Assembly: GCA_018466975.1 (NCBI GenBank)
Contig: CM031563.1
Coordinates: forward strand, 496,001-560,000
Reading direction: 5' to 3'
Length of the DNA stretch: 64,000 bases
From: Sparassis latifolia
Lineage: Eukaryota; Basidiomycota; Agaricomycetes; Polyporales; Sparassidaceae
The notes under the pieces were generated by a model. That model did not search any database. It was not told the DNA's origin and saw nothing but the letters and a program-made list of their open reading frames with translations. A program made the position numbers and the translations under genes. Positions within the stretch are counted from its first letter, which is position 1. Every line of letters starts with the position of its first letter. Of this stretch, positions 11,835 through 22,885 are shown piece by piece.

Positions 11835-12180
11835 CACATGCCTGTGGTCACAACTGCAACCAAGGGACACAACTCCAGGTGTGTGCCACATGAAACATTT
11901 CCAACTGTTTAGACATTGCACTCCAGATAGGTATCCGCACTGCAAGGACACCTTCTTTCACGCGCCTCTGTGATCATGCCCACAACTAACAGTCATGACC
12001 ACAGGAATGTACCACATTTGACATACCCGCATCGCACTCGATATAAACATCTGTGTGCCCCTGTGGTTTTGCCTGCAGCTAACGGTCATGACCACAGGAG
12101 CATTCCACATTTAGCATACCCGCATCGCACTTAATATATACATCACGTGCCTCTGTGGTTGCACTGTATATTGAAGTACA
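11835..12180. repeat. ~95-bp tandem repeat, about 3 units
   Basis: Units share CCTCTGTGGTN, GGTCATGACCACAGGA and CATACCCGCATCGCACT. The last two (about 11970 and 12055) are well conserved and the first (about 11840) is diverged. GGTCATGACC is itself palindromic. Confidence 0.65.
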
Positions 12181-12472
12181 GCTGATATCTGCTATCTAAT
12201 CTAAGTGCCACAGCCACCCATCTGTTAATAGCTATTTGTACAAGTCGCGTCGGTTTTCAATACAACTTTTTTTGAATGTCCGCTTGTAGTTACAGTCAGT
12301 AGCTGTTAGAACATTTGTAGATGAAGCCTGACCCTAACCCGTGTGGCATTCCTACAAACTCAGCCCTAACCCTAGGTCACACATACAAAAGTTGTAGTCA
12401 AAAGTCGTTCCCACGGTTTGGGAAAAACGTCGTGACAGGATAAGCGCCCTCTAGAGCTCATCCTGTATAAGA

Positions 12473-12499
12473 ACGATTCCTGAGGTACGAAGGAATCGT
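12473..12499. repeat. Hairpin H(12473), loop in 'forward' orientation
   Basis: The stem ACGATTCC/GGAATCGT encloses the loop TGAGGTACGAA. It closes the module that begins near 12230. Confidence 0.8.
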
Positions 12500-12608
12500 A
12501 AATATGCAAGAAGGTCATATCGGACTGGTCGCACTTGACCCGCAGCATAAGGAAGGTTCTTACCGTGAAGGAGGCTAAGACAGAGGCAAAGAAGACAGAG
12601 GTCAGGAT

Positions 12609-13528
12609 GTGGCAGCAAAAGCTGTGACTTACGAGCAAATGTTGGCTCGATGCTACAGTCATTCCTCCCTTTCCTCCAACGACAATTATTATCGATACAG
12701 AGGATCAGCTTATTGCTTTCTTCGAGCAATCATCAAGTACAAGAAGTCCTTCTGCAGATGCTATCTCAGCAATGGCCCAAACAAAAATCATCTGACATTT
12801 CTGAACATTTATGAATTGGATCTACGGCACTGCCTCGACTACAATGTACTGCAAATACAAATATTGGCCAAGGCAGCTATACCCCTTATGGCCACCTTGA
12901 CGAGCTTAAAGTACACTATCAGCTATCAGGTGTGCACAAACCAGCTCCAACGCATAACTGCATGGTGAAAAGATGGGAGAAGTACACTCGAGCAACTCCA
13001 TTTATATCATAATGAGGATTCTTTGTTAGCATGGGTGCAAGTAAGCATTTTATCCAGTCTAAGAATTCTGTAACTAAATGACATAGAGAGAAAAGAAATG
13101 CCATGGTATCAACCCAATTTTTACAGCTTCTTGCCCGCCTACCTTGCCTGCATACATTTCATCTCGACACACCGATGCTCGCCTTCACACCACCTGTGGA
13201 GCTCACTGGAATTGACAGTGGTCAGCAATACTTCGATGTGATGTCGCAACATAAAGAGACTACTATCACGACATGGTTCGGAGAACTACCGATCTTACGC
13301 GAGTTATACTTTTGTCATGGAGAGCTGAATGAGTACGAGATGTTCTGGTATTGGGAGATGGATGACCCAGATAAACGGCATATATATGGAAGAAGACTCG
13401 AAACTGATGGAGAGCTGACAATCAAAGAAGGATTTCAGTCAATTGAGAATGGGCAGAGAAATACAAGTACTTCAATGTGGACTGTAGACCAGAGAAATAG
13501 AAGACAATGTGTTGAGATTGTATTGTGA
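12609..13528 (+). pseudogene. F-box/LRR-like gene fragment within the element
   Basis: Translated segments contain leucine-rich stretches typical of fungal F-box-associated LRR proteins: YELDLRHCLDYN near 12820, and LLARLPCLHTFHLDTP after 13128. A likely intron (GTAAGC at about 13039 to TTTTTACAG at 13127) joins them. No F-box itself, no conserved start and no complete frame are visible, and the first frame is interrupted near 12966. A captured or dispersed host gene fragment is the simplest reading; the family call rests on motif style only. Confidence 0.4.
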
Positions 13529-13789
13529 GTGCATGCAATAGTATGAATATGACTTATACTAAGCAGAAACCTAGAGATATGGAGGCAAAGAAACCAAAGC
13601 CAAAGTCAATTTCTCATGAACGATACAGGAAGATCATGCTGCAAGACACATTGATTAAGCTTCTCGGAGGTGAATAACATAATTGTCTGTTCCATTAAAT
13701 GAACTACTGACAATTAACCAGAAGAGCTAGGATGGGAGACATGAATGGTTCTGCAATGATGGAGAGGAGGAAATGTGGCACTGTTGTTG

Positions 13790-13960
13790 TAGATTATTTG
13801 TGCAAGTCGCGTTGGTTTCTACTACAATCACTTTGAAAGACCGACTGTATGCAAGCTGTAGTACAGTAACAACAGGCGCTTGCTTGGAGTGGGCCAATGC
13901 TAACGCATGGCAAGGACGATTCCTGATTTTAATATCTATTAGGCCTACACTTCTGATACA
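13790..13960 (+). repeat. GTCGCG module and partial copy of the outer terminus
   Basis: The GTCGCG module at 13790 is followed at about 13886 by CTTGGAGTGGGCCAATGC and GCATGGCAAGGACGATTCCT. This is a diverged copy, in the same orientation, of the first ~50 bases of the left outer inverted repeat. It indicates that related elements have inserted into one another. Confidence 0.6.
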
Positions 13961-14229
13961 TGTGTTTAGTCTTTTTTACACTCATCATTCAAAAGTATTA
14001 CAGTTGTATATTTTTATAATTAAACATTCATTTTGCTACATTATAATCTAATACAGTCATGCTTTAACATATACTACAACAGAACTAATCTTTGATCTAC
14101 ACTTTGTCAGCGCTGTTGAATCCATACTTTCTATTTGTCCCTCTAGTATACAAGTCTGCCCAGTTGTAACCCCATCATTAAACCAGACACTTCCAGTTTT
14201 TGTAATGATATCTAAGATGTAGACCTGAG

Positions 14230-14810
14230 TATTATTAAAATCTATGCATAAAATAGTGCAGATACTCTTTTAAATTAAGGAAGCCTGAGTAAAACTGGCT
14301 GAGATATCTCAGGTTTGATTTAGAATGCTCAGCCTAAAGTGTAGAAAAATCGTAAAAATGCCAGTTAAATTGTAGAATCACCCTATAATGCACCTAAACA
14401 TCCTACATAGGGCGCCTTATTTATTACATGCAGTGCACATTTGTTTTTCCCGGAAGAAACAAGCAGAAGTGAGAGAAAACAGAGAAAATGGATTATAGCA
14501 CTGCAGGAAGTAATGCTGATGTTCTGACAGTAACACCGCAGATTTGGCTCAAAAATCCGGTCAGAATGCCTACCGGGTTTATCAAAATCCGAGTAGAATT
14601 GAGTGAGCTACAAGCCCTGCAAGTTTGGCTGAAAGTGTGGGAACCAGCTGCTAGAGACTTGCCTAAATTGGTTAAGGTTTTGAGCGGACAACAAAAAAAG
14701 TGTCGATGCGATCCAAAAAATCGTGAGCGCATCGACACTTTTTTCGTTCTCAGCGCTCTGGTGGCTGAATAATTACTACATGCAGCAAATTGTTCAAAGT
14801 CAGGCAGCTT
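14230..14810 (-). repeat. Inner inverted repeat, right arm
   Basis: This is the inverted counterpart of 10290-10920, including the palindrome at about 14695-14747 (GTGTCGATGCG...CGCATCGACAC). A 94-codon frame opens across it, but the matching left arm has no equivalent intact frame, so I do not call a gene. Confidence 0.85.
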
Positions 14811-14869
14811 TTAAGCACTACAAGCTCGGACTTTTGGTATAAGTACAGGTTATGACAACAATGGTAACA

Positions 14870-15470
14870 GGTCTTGCAAGTCTGAGCTATTGTAAGGTCT
14901 CTACAAACCCATACTAGGTGGCATTTCAGACTATTGTAAGGCCTTTACAAACACAAACTAGATGACATATCTGAACATTATGAGGCCCTTACAAACTGAT
15001 ACTAGAGGGTGTACTAGAATTCAATAAACAGTATAATAAGGCATTGTAGGAGGCTTACTAAACATTACTATACAACATGCTAGGAGCCAATATATGACTT
15101 TGTAGGCTACTGTAAGGCCCTTACCAACTGATACTAGGTGGTATACTAGACTATTGTAAGCATCATATAAACTGACACTAGGTGACATATCTAACTATTG
15201 TAGGTTACTAGTTACAAAGTGACATCAGATGACATGTTCAGACTATTGTAAGCTCATTACAAACCGATACTAAAGAGTATATTAGGACCCAGTGTAATAG
15301 ACTATTGTTGACTTGCTGAATGCTACTAGACAATATACTAAGAGTCAGTAGGCGACTTTGTAGACTGTTATCAATGTATAGTGGGACATTGTAGAACACT
15401 TACTACACATTATCAGATGGCATACTAGGAGTTAGTAGATAATATAATAACAATTTATTGTATACATTTT
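14870..15470. repeat. ~60-bp degenerate repeats
   Basis: Diverged repeats of GACTATTGTAAGGCCNTTACA AACTGATACTAGGTGGCATA lie between the inner arm and the minisatellite. They are AT-rich and non-coding. Confidence 0.6.
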
Positions 15471-16110
15471 TTGCAGTGATCCTTGTAGACACATTAGTAA
15501 CAGTTTCTAGCATCATTTTTTGTAGTGATTCTTATAGGTACATTTGTAACAGCCTCTAGTGTCATTTTTTGTAGTGATTCTTATAGGCACGTTGGTAACA
15601 TTTTTTGTAGTAATTCTTATAAATACATTTGTAACAGTTTCTAGGGTCATTTTTTGTAGTGATTCTTATAAACACGTTTATAACATTTTCTAGTGTCATT
15701 TTTTGTAGTGGTTCTTGTACACACGTTGGTAACATCTTATATAGTGATTCTTATAAACACATCTGTAACAGTTTTCAGCGTCATTTTTTGTAATGATTCT
15801 TATAAATACATTTGTAACAGTTTCTAGGGTCATTTTTTGTAGTGATTCTTATAAACACATTTGTAATAGCTTCTAGTGTCATTTTTGTAGTGATTCTTAT
15901 AGGCACATTTGTAACACTTTCTAGGGTCATTTTTTGTAGTGGTTCTTATAGGCACATTGGTAACATTTTTTGTAGTGATTCTTACAAACACATTTGTAAC
16001 AGTTTCTAGTGTCATTTTTTGTAGTGATTTTTATAGGCACGTTGGTAACCTTTTTTGTAGTAATTCGTATAGGCATGTTGGTAACATTTTTCAGTGTCAT
16101 TTTTTGAAGT
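15470..16110 (-). repeat. ~45-bp minisatellite, right inner arm
   Basis: About twelve inverted copies of the unit at 9840-10235 appear here as CATTTTTTGTAGTGATTCTT ATAGGCACATTTGTAACA. The array is longer than on the left, consistent with independent expansion and contraction. Confidence 0.85.
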
Positions 16111-16569
16111 AGGCTGTTATATAGGATACTACATCATCTAGTAAAGATAATCAGATATATCATCAGGCATGGTAAGGTTCTTAAAAACTTATACTAATTA
16201 CACTTTTATAATATTATATAGTCATTACACACATATACTAGCAAACCTTTTTAGCCCTCAATGTTCCATCACTTGTAAGAATGATTCTCTTTGTTTCTCA
16301 AGAATTGTAACTTCAAAGGCTCCTGACTTTCCGGATTTGGGCAAGTGTATTTTGAGGTTAGAAATCTCAAAAAAAGACAGAAAAAAGCAGAAAAATTAGA
16401 GGCATGGTCCAGATAATCATGGGTACCTTTAGTAAGTCAGTTTCCAAATTAGGAAACTGACTAAGCAGGTCTTCTAGTGCTACTTAGGTCTCTTTTTCGG
16501 TTTTAATTCAATAATGATGGTTACAATGCATTAAACACAGTACAACACTGCATAAAATATAATTTTAAT

Positions 16570-17260
16570 GTTCCCTGAGATAGAGCTGTTATCTATTATC
16601 TAATCTAAAGTGCTGCAGCCATGCATCTGTTGATGGTTATTTGTACAAGTCGCGCCGGTTTTCAATACAACAGTTTTGAATGTTCATCTATACTCAACTT
16701 GTAGTTAGGCAAGAAGAGCCATTAGAATGTTTGTAGCTAAGTTCTATCTCTGAGATTTTCCCACAGTTTGGGGAAAAGTGCGTCACGGTTCACCTCAGCC
16801 TCCAAAGGCCCACTGCTTATAAGAACGATTCTCTTCGTACCTCAGGAATCGTAACAATGTGTCGAGGTTGTATTGTGGTTGTATTGTGAGTGCATGCAAT
16901 AGTATAAATATGACACATACTAAGCAGAAACCTAGAGATGTGGAGGCAAAGAGGCCAAAGCCAAACTCAATTTCTTATGAACGATACCAGAAGATGACAA
17001 GACACATTGATTAAGCTTCTTGAAGGTGAATAACATAATTATCTGTTTCACTGAATGAACTACTAACAATTAACCAGAAGAGCTAGGATGGGAGACATGA
17101 ATGGTTCTGTAACGATGGAGAGGAGGGAATGTGGCACTGTTGTTGTAGATTATTTGTGCAAGTCGCGTTGGTTTTCGCTACAATCACTTTGAAAGACCGA
17201 CTGTATGCAACATGTAGTATAGTAAGAACAGGGACTACAAAGTTTGTAGTTAAACCCTAG
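16570..17260 (+). repeat. Internally deleted copy of 12180-13900
   Basis: The first ~290 bases match 12180-12500 and the remainder matches 13503-13900, so about 1 kb of interior is absent. A hairpin at 16825-16852 has the same stem as at 12473 with its loop inverted. Confidence 0.75.
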
Positions 17261-17406
17261 ACCTAACCCAGGACTAGGTGCAGCCTATGCATACAAATTT
17301 GTATTGAAAAGTTGTTCCCACGCATAGGGGCTGTTTCATCTGTCCCTCAAGATCTGGCGGAAGCCCTATCTCATAAAGAACGATTCCTTCGTACCTCAGG
17401 AATCGT
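17146..17406 (+). repeat. Further module ending in a hairpin
   Basis: The GTCGCG module is followed by AGACCTAACCC, CATACAAATTTGTA and TTGTTCCCACG, paralleling 12230-12500. It closes with a hairpin at 17380-17406 (ACGATTCC, loop TTCGTACCTCA, GGAATCGT). Confidence 0.75.
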
Positions 17407-17409
17407 AAT

Positions 17410-18120
17410 CTCTCATCCAATCTCCCCTTGGCCCGCCCGATCTGGCAACCGTCATCGGTGGTCGCGGTGGTTCACGTCACGCACCACATGCAATGCATAC
17501 AAGTTTGAACGTTCCAGCGCTGCCGTGAGCCCATGCCGTGAAGGCTCGCGCGCCCGCCGCTGCCCGCCATCTCTCGCGCTCGCGCCTGTGTGCGTGCTCT
17601 CCTCCGGCATCTTCTCATCATCCTTTCGACATCAGCCACGCCTCCTTCTCTCCCCCTTGGTCCGAGCCCCTCTTCTGGATGGCGCAAGATGCGTGCAACA
17701 TGCGAGTGTGCGGGGTTCGTGGGCTGGCTGGGGCAGCGGGCCCAATCTTTGTCGCCCGTATCCCATCTCGGCATCAACAGTGTTCGGCATCCATGTGCAC
17801 GCTTGCGCGCGGTCGCATCGCATCGCACAACTCGTCTGTAGCCCGACAACGGTCATGGTCCGTGTGCTGCCCGGGTCCCTACTTACTCTTCCATTGTACC
17901 ATAAGCCTTTTGCAGACTACTAATACAGCTGATACCTATCTCATTAGTAAAGACTGGTCCAGTCCTTCGTTCATTGTTCGGAGCAATCATAGCAGGCAAT
18001 GATGGAGCAACGAGCAACGAGCAGATAATTATATAAGTCTTTGCTCACAGAAAAAGATGGCATGCAAGCCACTCCATTTCCGGCGTTTGTACATCACTTG
18101 CATGCCGACACACTCTAACT
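17410..18120. other. GC-rich stretch with no supportable gene
   Basis: Composition changes sharply to GC-rich. Several overlapping frames are open on both strands (17312-18002), which is expected from composition. No domain, splice pattern or conserved motif is recognised. Confidence 0.4.
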
Positions 18121-18126
18121 GAAGTG

Positions 18127-18201
18127 GTGCTTGCAAGCTACAACTACTACAGTGCTTGCAAGCTACAACTACTACAGTGCTTGCAAGCTACAACTACTAC
18201 A
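18127..18201. repeat. 25-bp perfect tandem repeat, 3 copies
   Basis: The unit GTGCTTGCAAGCTACAACTA CTACA is repeated three times without change (18127, 18152, 18177). It lies at the 3' edge of the Crypton-like gene. Confidence 0.9.
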
Positions 18202-21200
18202 ACCGCCCGCCCTACAGGTAAGATGCCGCCGCGGCAAGCACAGAATCAGCTCCGCACCACGATCACACTTCAAAAAATCACAGAACTGGCGGGGAGTATA
18301 TTGAGGCTCGTACTTTTCATGCAGAAAGCACAGGGTGATGTCGAGGTGCCAGTTCCGCTTCTTCTGCAGAGCCTCCACAAGCTGGATGACCTTTATGCGC
18401 CGATTTGCCTCTGTCTTCAATTTTGGCACGTTCTGACACCACTTCGCACCCCACTCTTCACACAGCAACCGCACCAGCAGGTAATTTCCGATCCCCTCAG
18501 CCCATTCCGTCCATATGTCAGTGATCCGGTGCACCGATTGGTACTCGTAGTATGGCAACCACTCACCGTGGAAGTCCCACTGTGCATACCATCGAAGCCG
18601 CTCATCGCCGTGCTTACGTGTGAGCACAGCCCACTTCAGAGCCTGAGGAGCAAGCGACGAATTCTGTGGCACAAGGGAAGATGATGGTGTCAATGTCGTC
18701 GGTACTGTGCTGCCGTGTGCTGCAACTGCAAAATGTGGTGTTGGCAAACCCACAGGCTGATGCATTGCAGCTGCCATCACGGGGGCAGGCGCACATGCAC
18801 CAGAAGATATGCGAAACTCGTGATGTGAGGAGGATGAGCTTCCCATCGGTGGATCATGCAAGCTCAAAGCAACACCGGGCGCAGTGCTCGGAGATGCCAT
18901 GATGTTGATGGTGATCACTGACAGTGATGTGGAAATTGACGGCGAGCTCGGCCCGGGCGTGGTGAGATGGGCCTGTTGTTCAACAGTGCGGACGGCCGGT
19001 GTCATTGGCGACGGCAAGGATGGTGCCTGCAGCAGTGTTTGCAAGGCTGCATCTGTCTGAGGCTGTTCACCGCATGTTGCACATGTCTGGCATGGGTGTT
19101 GGTGTCGACGAGCCAGAAGAAACACTGCCGCTGCCGCTGGCTGCGAGATGTGAAAGACGTCAGGAGACTACATCACATCCCGATGGCAGGGATAAAGGGA
19201 GACTCACGTCGTCGATGTTTGCAGTTACGGTGAACTGGGGCAAAAACTGCCTCTTTGAGCAGAGTCTTGAGCTGACTTACATCGTGCGACAGCGCATTCC
19301 ACCTCGCATCGTTGAGTTCATGATCTCATTGCTGAGCCAACTCCAGCCCCGTCACAATGCCCTTGACGCTGGTAACAAATCGCTCTGGGAGATGCTGAAA
19401 TGCAAGGCGGCTTTGCTCCTCAGCCACGCGAATGTGAGTGGCTGCGTCAGCTGTGAAAGCACGGAAAGTCGCAGTGTTGAATGGCGGATACTGAAATACA
19501 AGCGTGCCAGGGTTCCATGAGTAGAGAATGGCCATGTCCTGCAACAGGACATGGCGAAACCAGGTGAGGACCCTGAAGAACTGGACGAGGGCGATGTCCT
19601 TCGCGAGCGCCTCTGCTTCGGCTCGTGCTCGCATCACATGCTCTTGATCTTAAAGCCATGGGAAAATGGCAGTCTTGAGTGATAATGGTGGGCCTGGGAT
19701 GGGATGTTCAGCACGCCTTTTCGCTGTGACGTGCCATTTGCCACTTACCGAGGACATCCCGAGGGATGAAATATGTGCCCGGTTGCCGTGCATTGAACAT
19801 TGCCAATCCAACGAGCGCGTCAACGGGCAGTTCATGATTATAGCAGGAGTGGAACGATCCACTCTCGCTCCACCCGCCCAAAGCCTTGGTGTCACTTGCG
19901 GAAACCCCGTGGCTGCGTGTGTTCTGTGCCGCAAAAGACTGGCCAGCATGGGTTACCTTGGTGATGGAGATCTCATGTTGGAGGTGAAGGGCATTGACGC
20001 AGCTGCGATGGGCTGCAAGAGTGTATCAGCACATATAACTCACAGAGGTGTCATTGGGACTCACCTTCATATGACATCGGTGCGTCCGGCCACGAGGCAT
20101 AGAAGACGTGATACCGGTACCAATCCCGCCGACCGTACTCCCCAAAGTTCTGATCGGTAATGTCCACACCGAAGTTGGGAACTGTATTGTTCTGGATGTG
20201 GAATTGGCTGTAGAGCTGCAGCGCAATCGATCCGATGCTGCAGAGTTCGACGAGGCAGTGATGAAAGGCGCCGAACTCATCAGTCCGCCCGTTCTGGTTT
20301 GTCTTGCCATTGTTTGCCATAAAAACAAGAGCCTGGAAGAAGGAAGGTTGTGTCAGTATGTGGCAGACACCCGTGATTCCGTCAGAAGACTCACGGGACC
20401 TTGTGACCAAGCTGGATATCATACATCGGGATCTGGCAGACCGATAGTTCAGACCACAGCAAGCTGCAAAGGTTGTCACCCCGAAAAGCTGTGCTCGACG
20501 ATGTGAGCAGCATGGCGCGATCTCTGATGTGTGTCGCAAGCTTGCGAACACCCGAGGAGATGTTGAGGAAGCCGGTTGCTGCGTTCGTTAGCTGGATGTC
20601 ACTGTAGGTATCTGAACATCATCGTGAGCCACCCTGCGATGACGTGGAGCATAAGAAACAGCCACGCACCTGATGATGTCCTCGCAGCCTTGAGTGCCTG
20701 AGCTCTCTCAATTCTTAGAGGCTCGTTGTGCTTCACGGCATCTTCAATGGTGCAGATGCACTGGTCCATGTGGAGGCTGATCCTCGCATCCGGCATGTCC
20801 TTGTGCAGATGCTCGCAGTTCTTGCGATGGCTCTCGAGTGCTGAGATTGCCTGCGCTATCCTAGACTTCCCGATGGTCGTCCCGTCTTGCACATCCATGC
20901 TGCCACGTTTCCTCTGCATGAGTGAACGGTCAGCTCGACTGGGGAGATAGATGAGAACTCTGGAACATACCTTTGGGTGGGTACTTTCATATTGGAGAAA
21001 CATGATGGCCTTCACAGCTGTGATCAGCTCCGCCGGGATGGCAATGCGACCTGGGACTTTGGCTGTCTCTTGCTGTTGAAAGGTTGCCCACCAGGAGAAG
21101 TAATTCCGGACGTGACATTCATATGAGACGCCGGTCCTGCAGTCACTCTGACTTTGCTTCGCGATGTCCATGCGCACTTCATGAGAAGCTGCTTCGAGTT

Positions 21201-21579
21201 CATCAAGCGATGCCTGCAGCAATGCCTCTGCAGGCATGATGTGGCCCGTTGGCATACTGGGCGAGGTCGTGAACTCCAGTGCAATCGCCGTACGTCGATC
21301 GTGCACCATCATGGGAGGCATAAGGTCACGGATCGTCCCAAAGTCGGTGGCTGTCTGTGTCGACAGATGGGGGCCGCAGGGCACCAGCACCAGTGCCAGC
21401 AGCACGACAAACACCAGCCGTGCGACACATGGCTCGGCACGTGTGGATTTTGACAACTGTGCCTTCTTGCAGGCTAACAGAGATGGCGGGCGAGGAACAG
21501 CCATTGGAGGAGAACTGTCCATAGTTGTGAAGTGAAGCAGCTGTAGGAGGGGTATGGTTGTGAGTGCCGTTGCTTGCAT
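18172..21579 (-). pseudogene. Crypton-like tyrosine recombinase with GCR1_C-like domain, decayed
   Basis: Splicing by eye on the minus strand gives exons at about 21579-20980 and 20917-20668, then 20611-20400, 20325-20066 and 20012-19754, then downstream exons to about 18290. The order is an N-terminal SAM-like region (YECHVRNYFSWW), the catalytic box I Arg in STAFRGDNL (about 20480), box II near 19945, the tyrosine in SCYNHELP (about 19855), and a C-terminal WTEWAEGIG...W..KW segment (about 18470-18600) resembling the GCR1_C DNA-binding domain. Crypton recombinases use an R-H-R-Y tetrad. Here box II reads THAGQ, so the second Arg is replaced by Gln (codon at 19941-19939), and TAA interrupts the frame at 19650-19652. 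It sits in GC-richer DNA inside the AT-rich composite element. The GCR1_C call rests on motif resemblance. Confidence 0.65.
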
Positions 21580-21809
21580 GAGCAGCCAAAGCCTATGAGC
21601 CTACCCAGCAGAAATCCGCAAAGGCAGCTACTGCAATATAATGGAAATAATGTACTGCGAGGTGGGCAGCAGGTTAGCCACCGGTGCAGGGATGGTGAAG
21701 TGATGCTGTGAGACTCGCCGTAATAATGTGAATGAAAGTTTCGGCGGTGTCAGGTGGTGAGCGCACGAACTGCACGCTAGTCCGGCGATGTCGGCGATGG
21801 GACAAAAGT

Positions 21810-21951
21810 GGGTGCATTGTGTTTCGCGGCTCCACGCAGGCAGCTGCTGGGAGGAGTTGTGGCTCCATAGCTAGGATTAAGGGTGTATTCTGTTTCGCAG
21901 CTCCGCGCGGGCAGCTGCTGGGAGGAGTTGTGGCTCCATAGCTAGGATTAA
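21810..21951. repeat. 71-bp tandem duplication
   Basis: Two units (21810 and 21881) share GCAGCTGCTGGGAGGAGTTG and GGCTCCATAGCTAGGATTAA with few differences. They lie just upstream of the Crypton-like start. Confidence 0.85.
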
Positions 21952-22885
21952 GTACTAGTATGTTAGATCTGTGAGAGGAGGTCAGAAGTTTAGGACTAGT
22001 GTTAGAAGTCAAACGAAATCATGCTTACATGGCGCAGGTCGAGATATCGCAAGGCGAAAGCTGCAAAATGTGTCGGGATCTCTCGAGCAACAGTCTGTGC
22101 AGATGAACTTGGATGTTTCTGTGAATGTGAGATGTCAGCAGCTGCAACGACACGTGAGTATCGTCCATGCTTACTGTGCGACAACTGGGCCCAATGTCGC
22201 AGCCTCCTCCGCAGCGGGTTTTGTGACTGATGATGGCAGTGAGCGGAGGAGTCTGCGCCGACAGCTTGATCCATTTCAACCGCCCATCAGGGTCGACAGC
22301 TTGACCCGTTTTAACTGTCTGTCGAGGTCATCTGTCATCCGGGGCACACAGCAGCACAGAAAAGGGAAGATAAAATAGGGAAAAAGTGCAACCAATTGGA
22401 CAGCTGCAACGGCAGAATGAATGGCTGAAACACAGTGTGGCCATCGGGGAATGTGGCAGGCAGGGCCCACAGCAGGACCTGGTCAGATTGCTTGAGATCG
22501 ACCACATGGGGGTTTCAGCACTTTCCGTTGAGAGAAAGGCGGTTTTCGAGCAGCCGGGCTCAAGCAGCAGGACAGAATTAAAGCGGTTATAATGTAGCAG
22601 TCGTGCAGATGAGAGGTGGCAGTGTCCAGACTACGTAGCATCCGAGGGCGAACAACAGCAGAGCAAGGTCAGCGATGCGCACGCCCTCCTTGGCGCTCAG
22701 CGCGGCGCTTCTTACGGCATTTACTAAAACAGGCTACATGGCGCTGGAATACTTTCTTTTCAATACAACGCAGCCGACGTACTTCCTGTACTCTGACAGT
22801 TACCTCGCTTGCCTTACGTGGGGGGGTTACCAGCGAAGTTACCACTGGGGATTAGTCAGGGTCGGTAACCTGGTGTATATTCTAT
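21952..22885. other. Spacer between the Crypton-like gene and the right outer arm
   Basis: No gene is supported. Short frames on both strands overlap. The boundary with the AT-rich inverted repeat at 22886 is abrupt. Confidence 0.4.

Larger units (their letters stand above)
12180..13900 (+). repeat. Longer copy of a dispersed element
   Basis: Its left part (12180-12500) is directly repeated at about 16570-16860 and its right part (13503-13900) at about 16855-17260. The interior 12500-13500 is missing from the second copy. The left part ends with a hairpin at 12473-12499 (ACGATTCC...GGAATCGT). Confidence 0.7.

Noticed and set aside
14488..14772. 94-codon frame in the right inner arm
   Set aside because: The matching left arm does not keep the frame, and the frame crosses a strong palindrome.
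12230..17406. Helitron 3' ends, suggested by a hairpin at the end of each module
   Set aside because: No CTRR follows any hairpin (sequences are GTAAAT, GTAACA, GTAATC), no 5' TC end is evident, and no Rep/helicase code is present.
17312..18002. Several overlapping frames in GC-rich DNA
   Set aside because: Open on both strands from composition alone, without motifs or introns.
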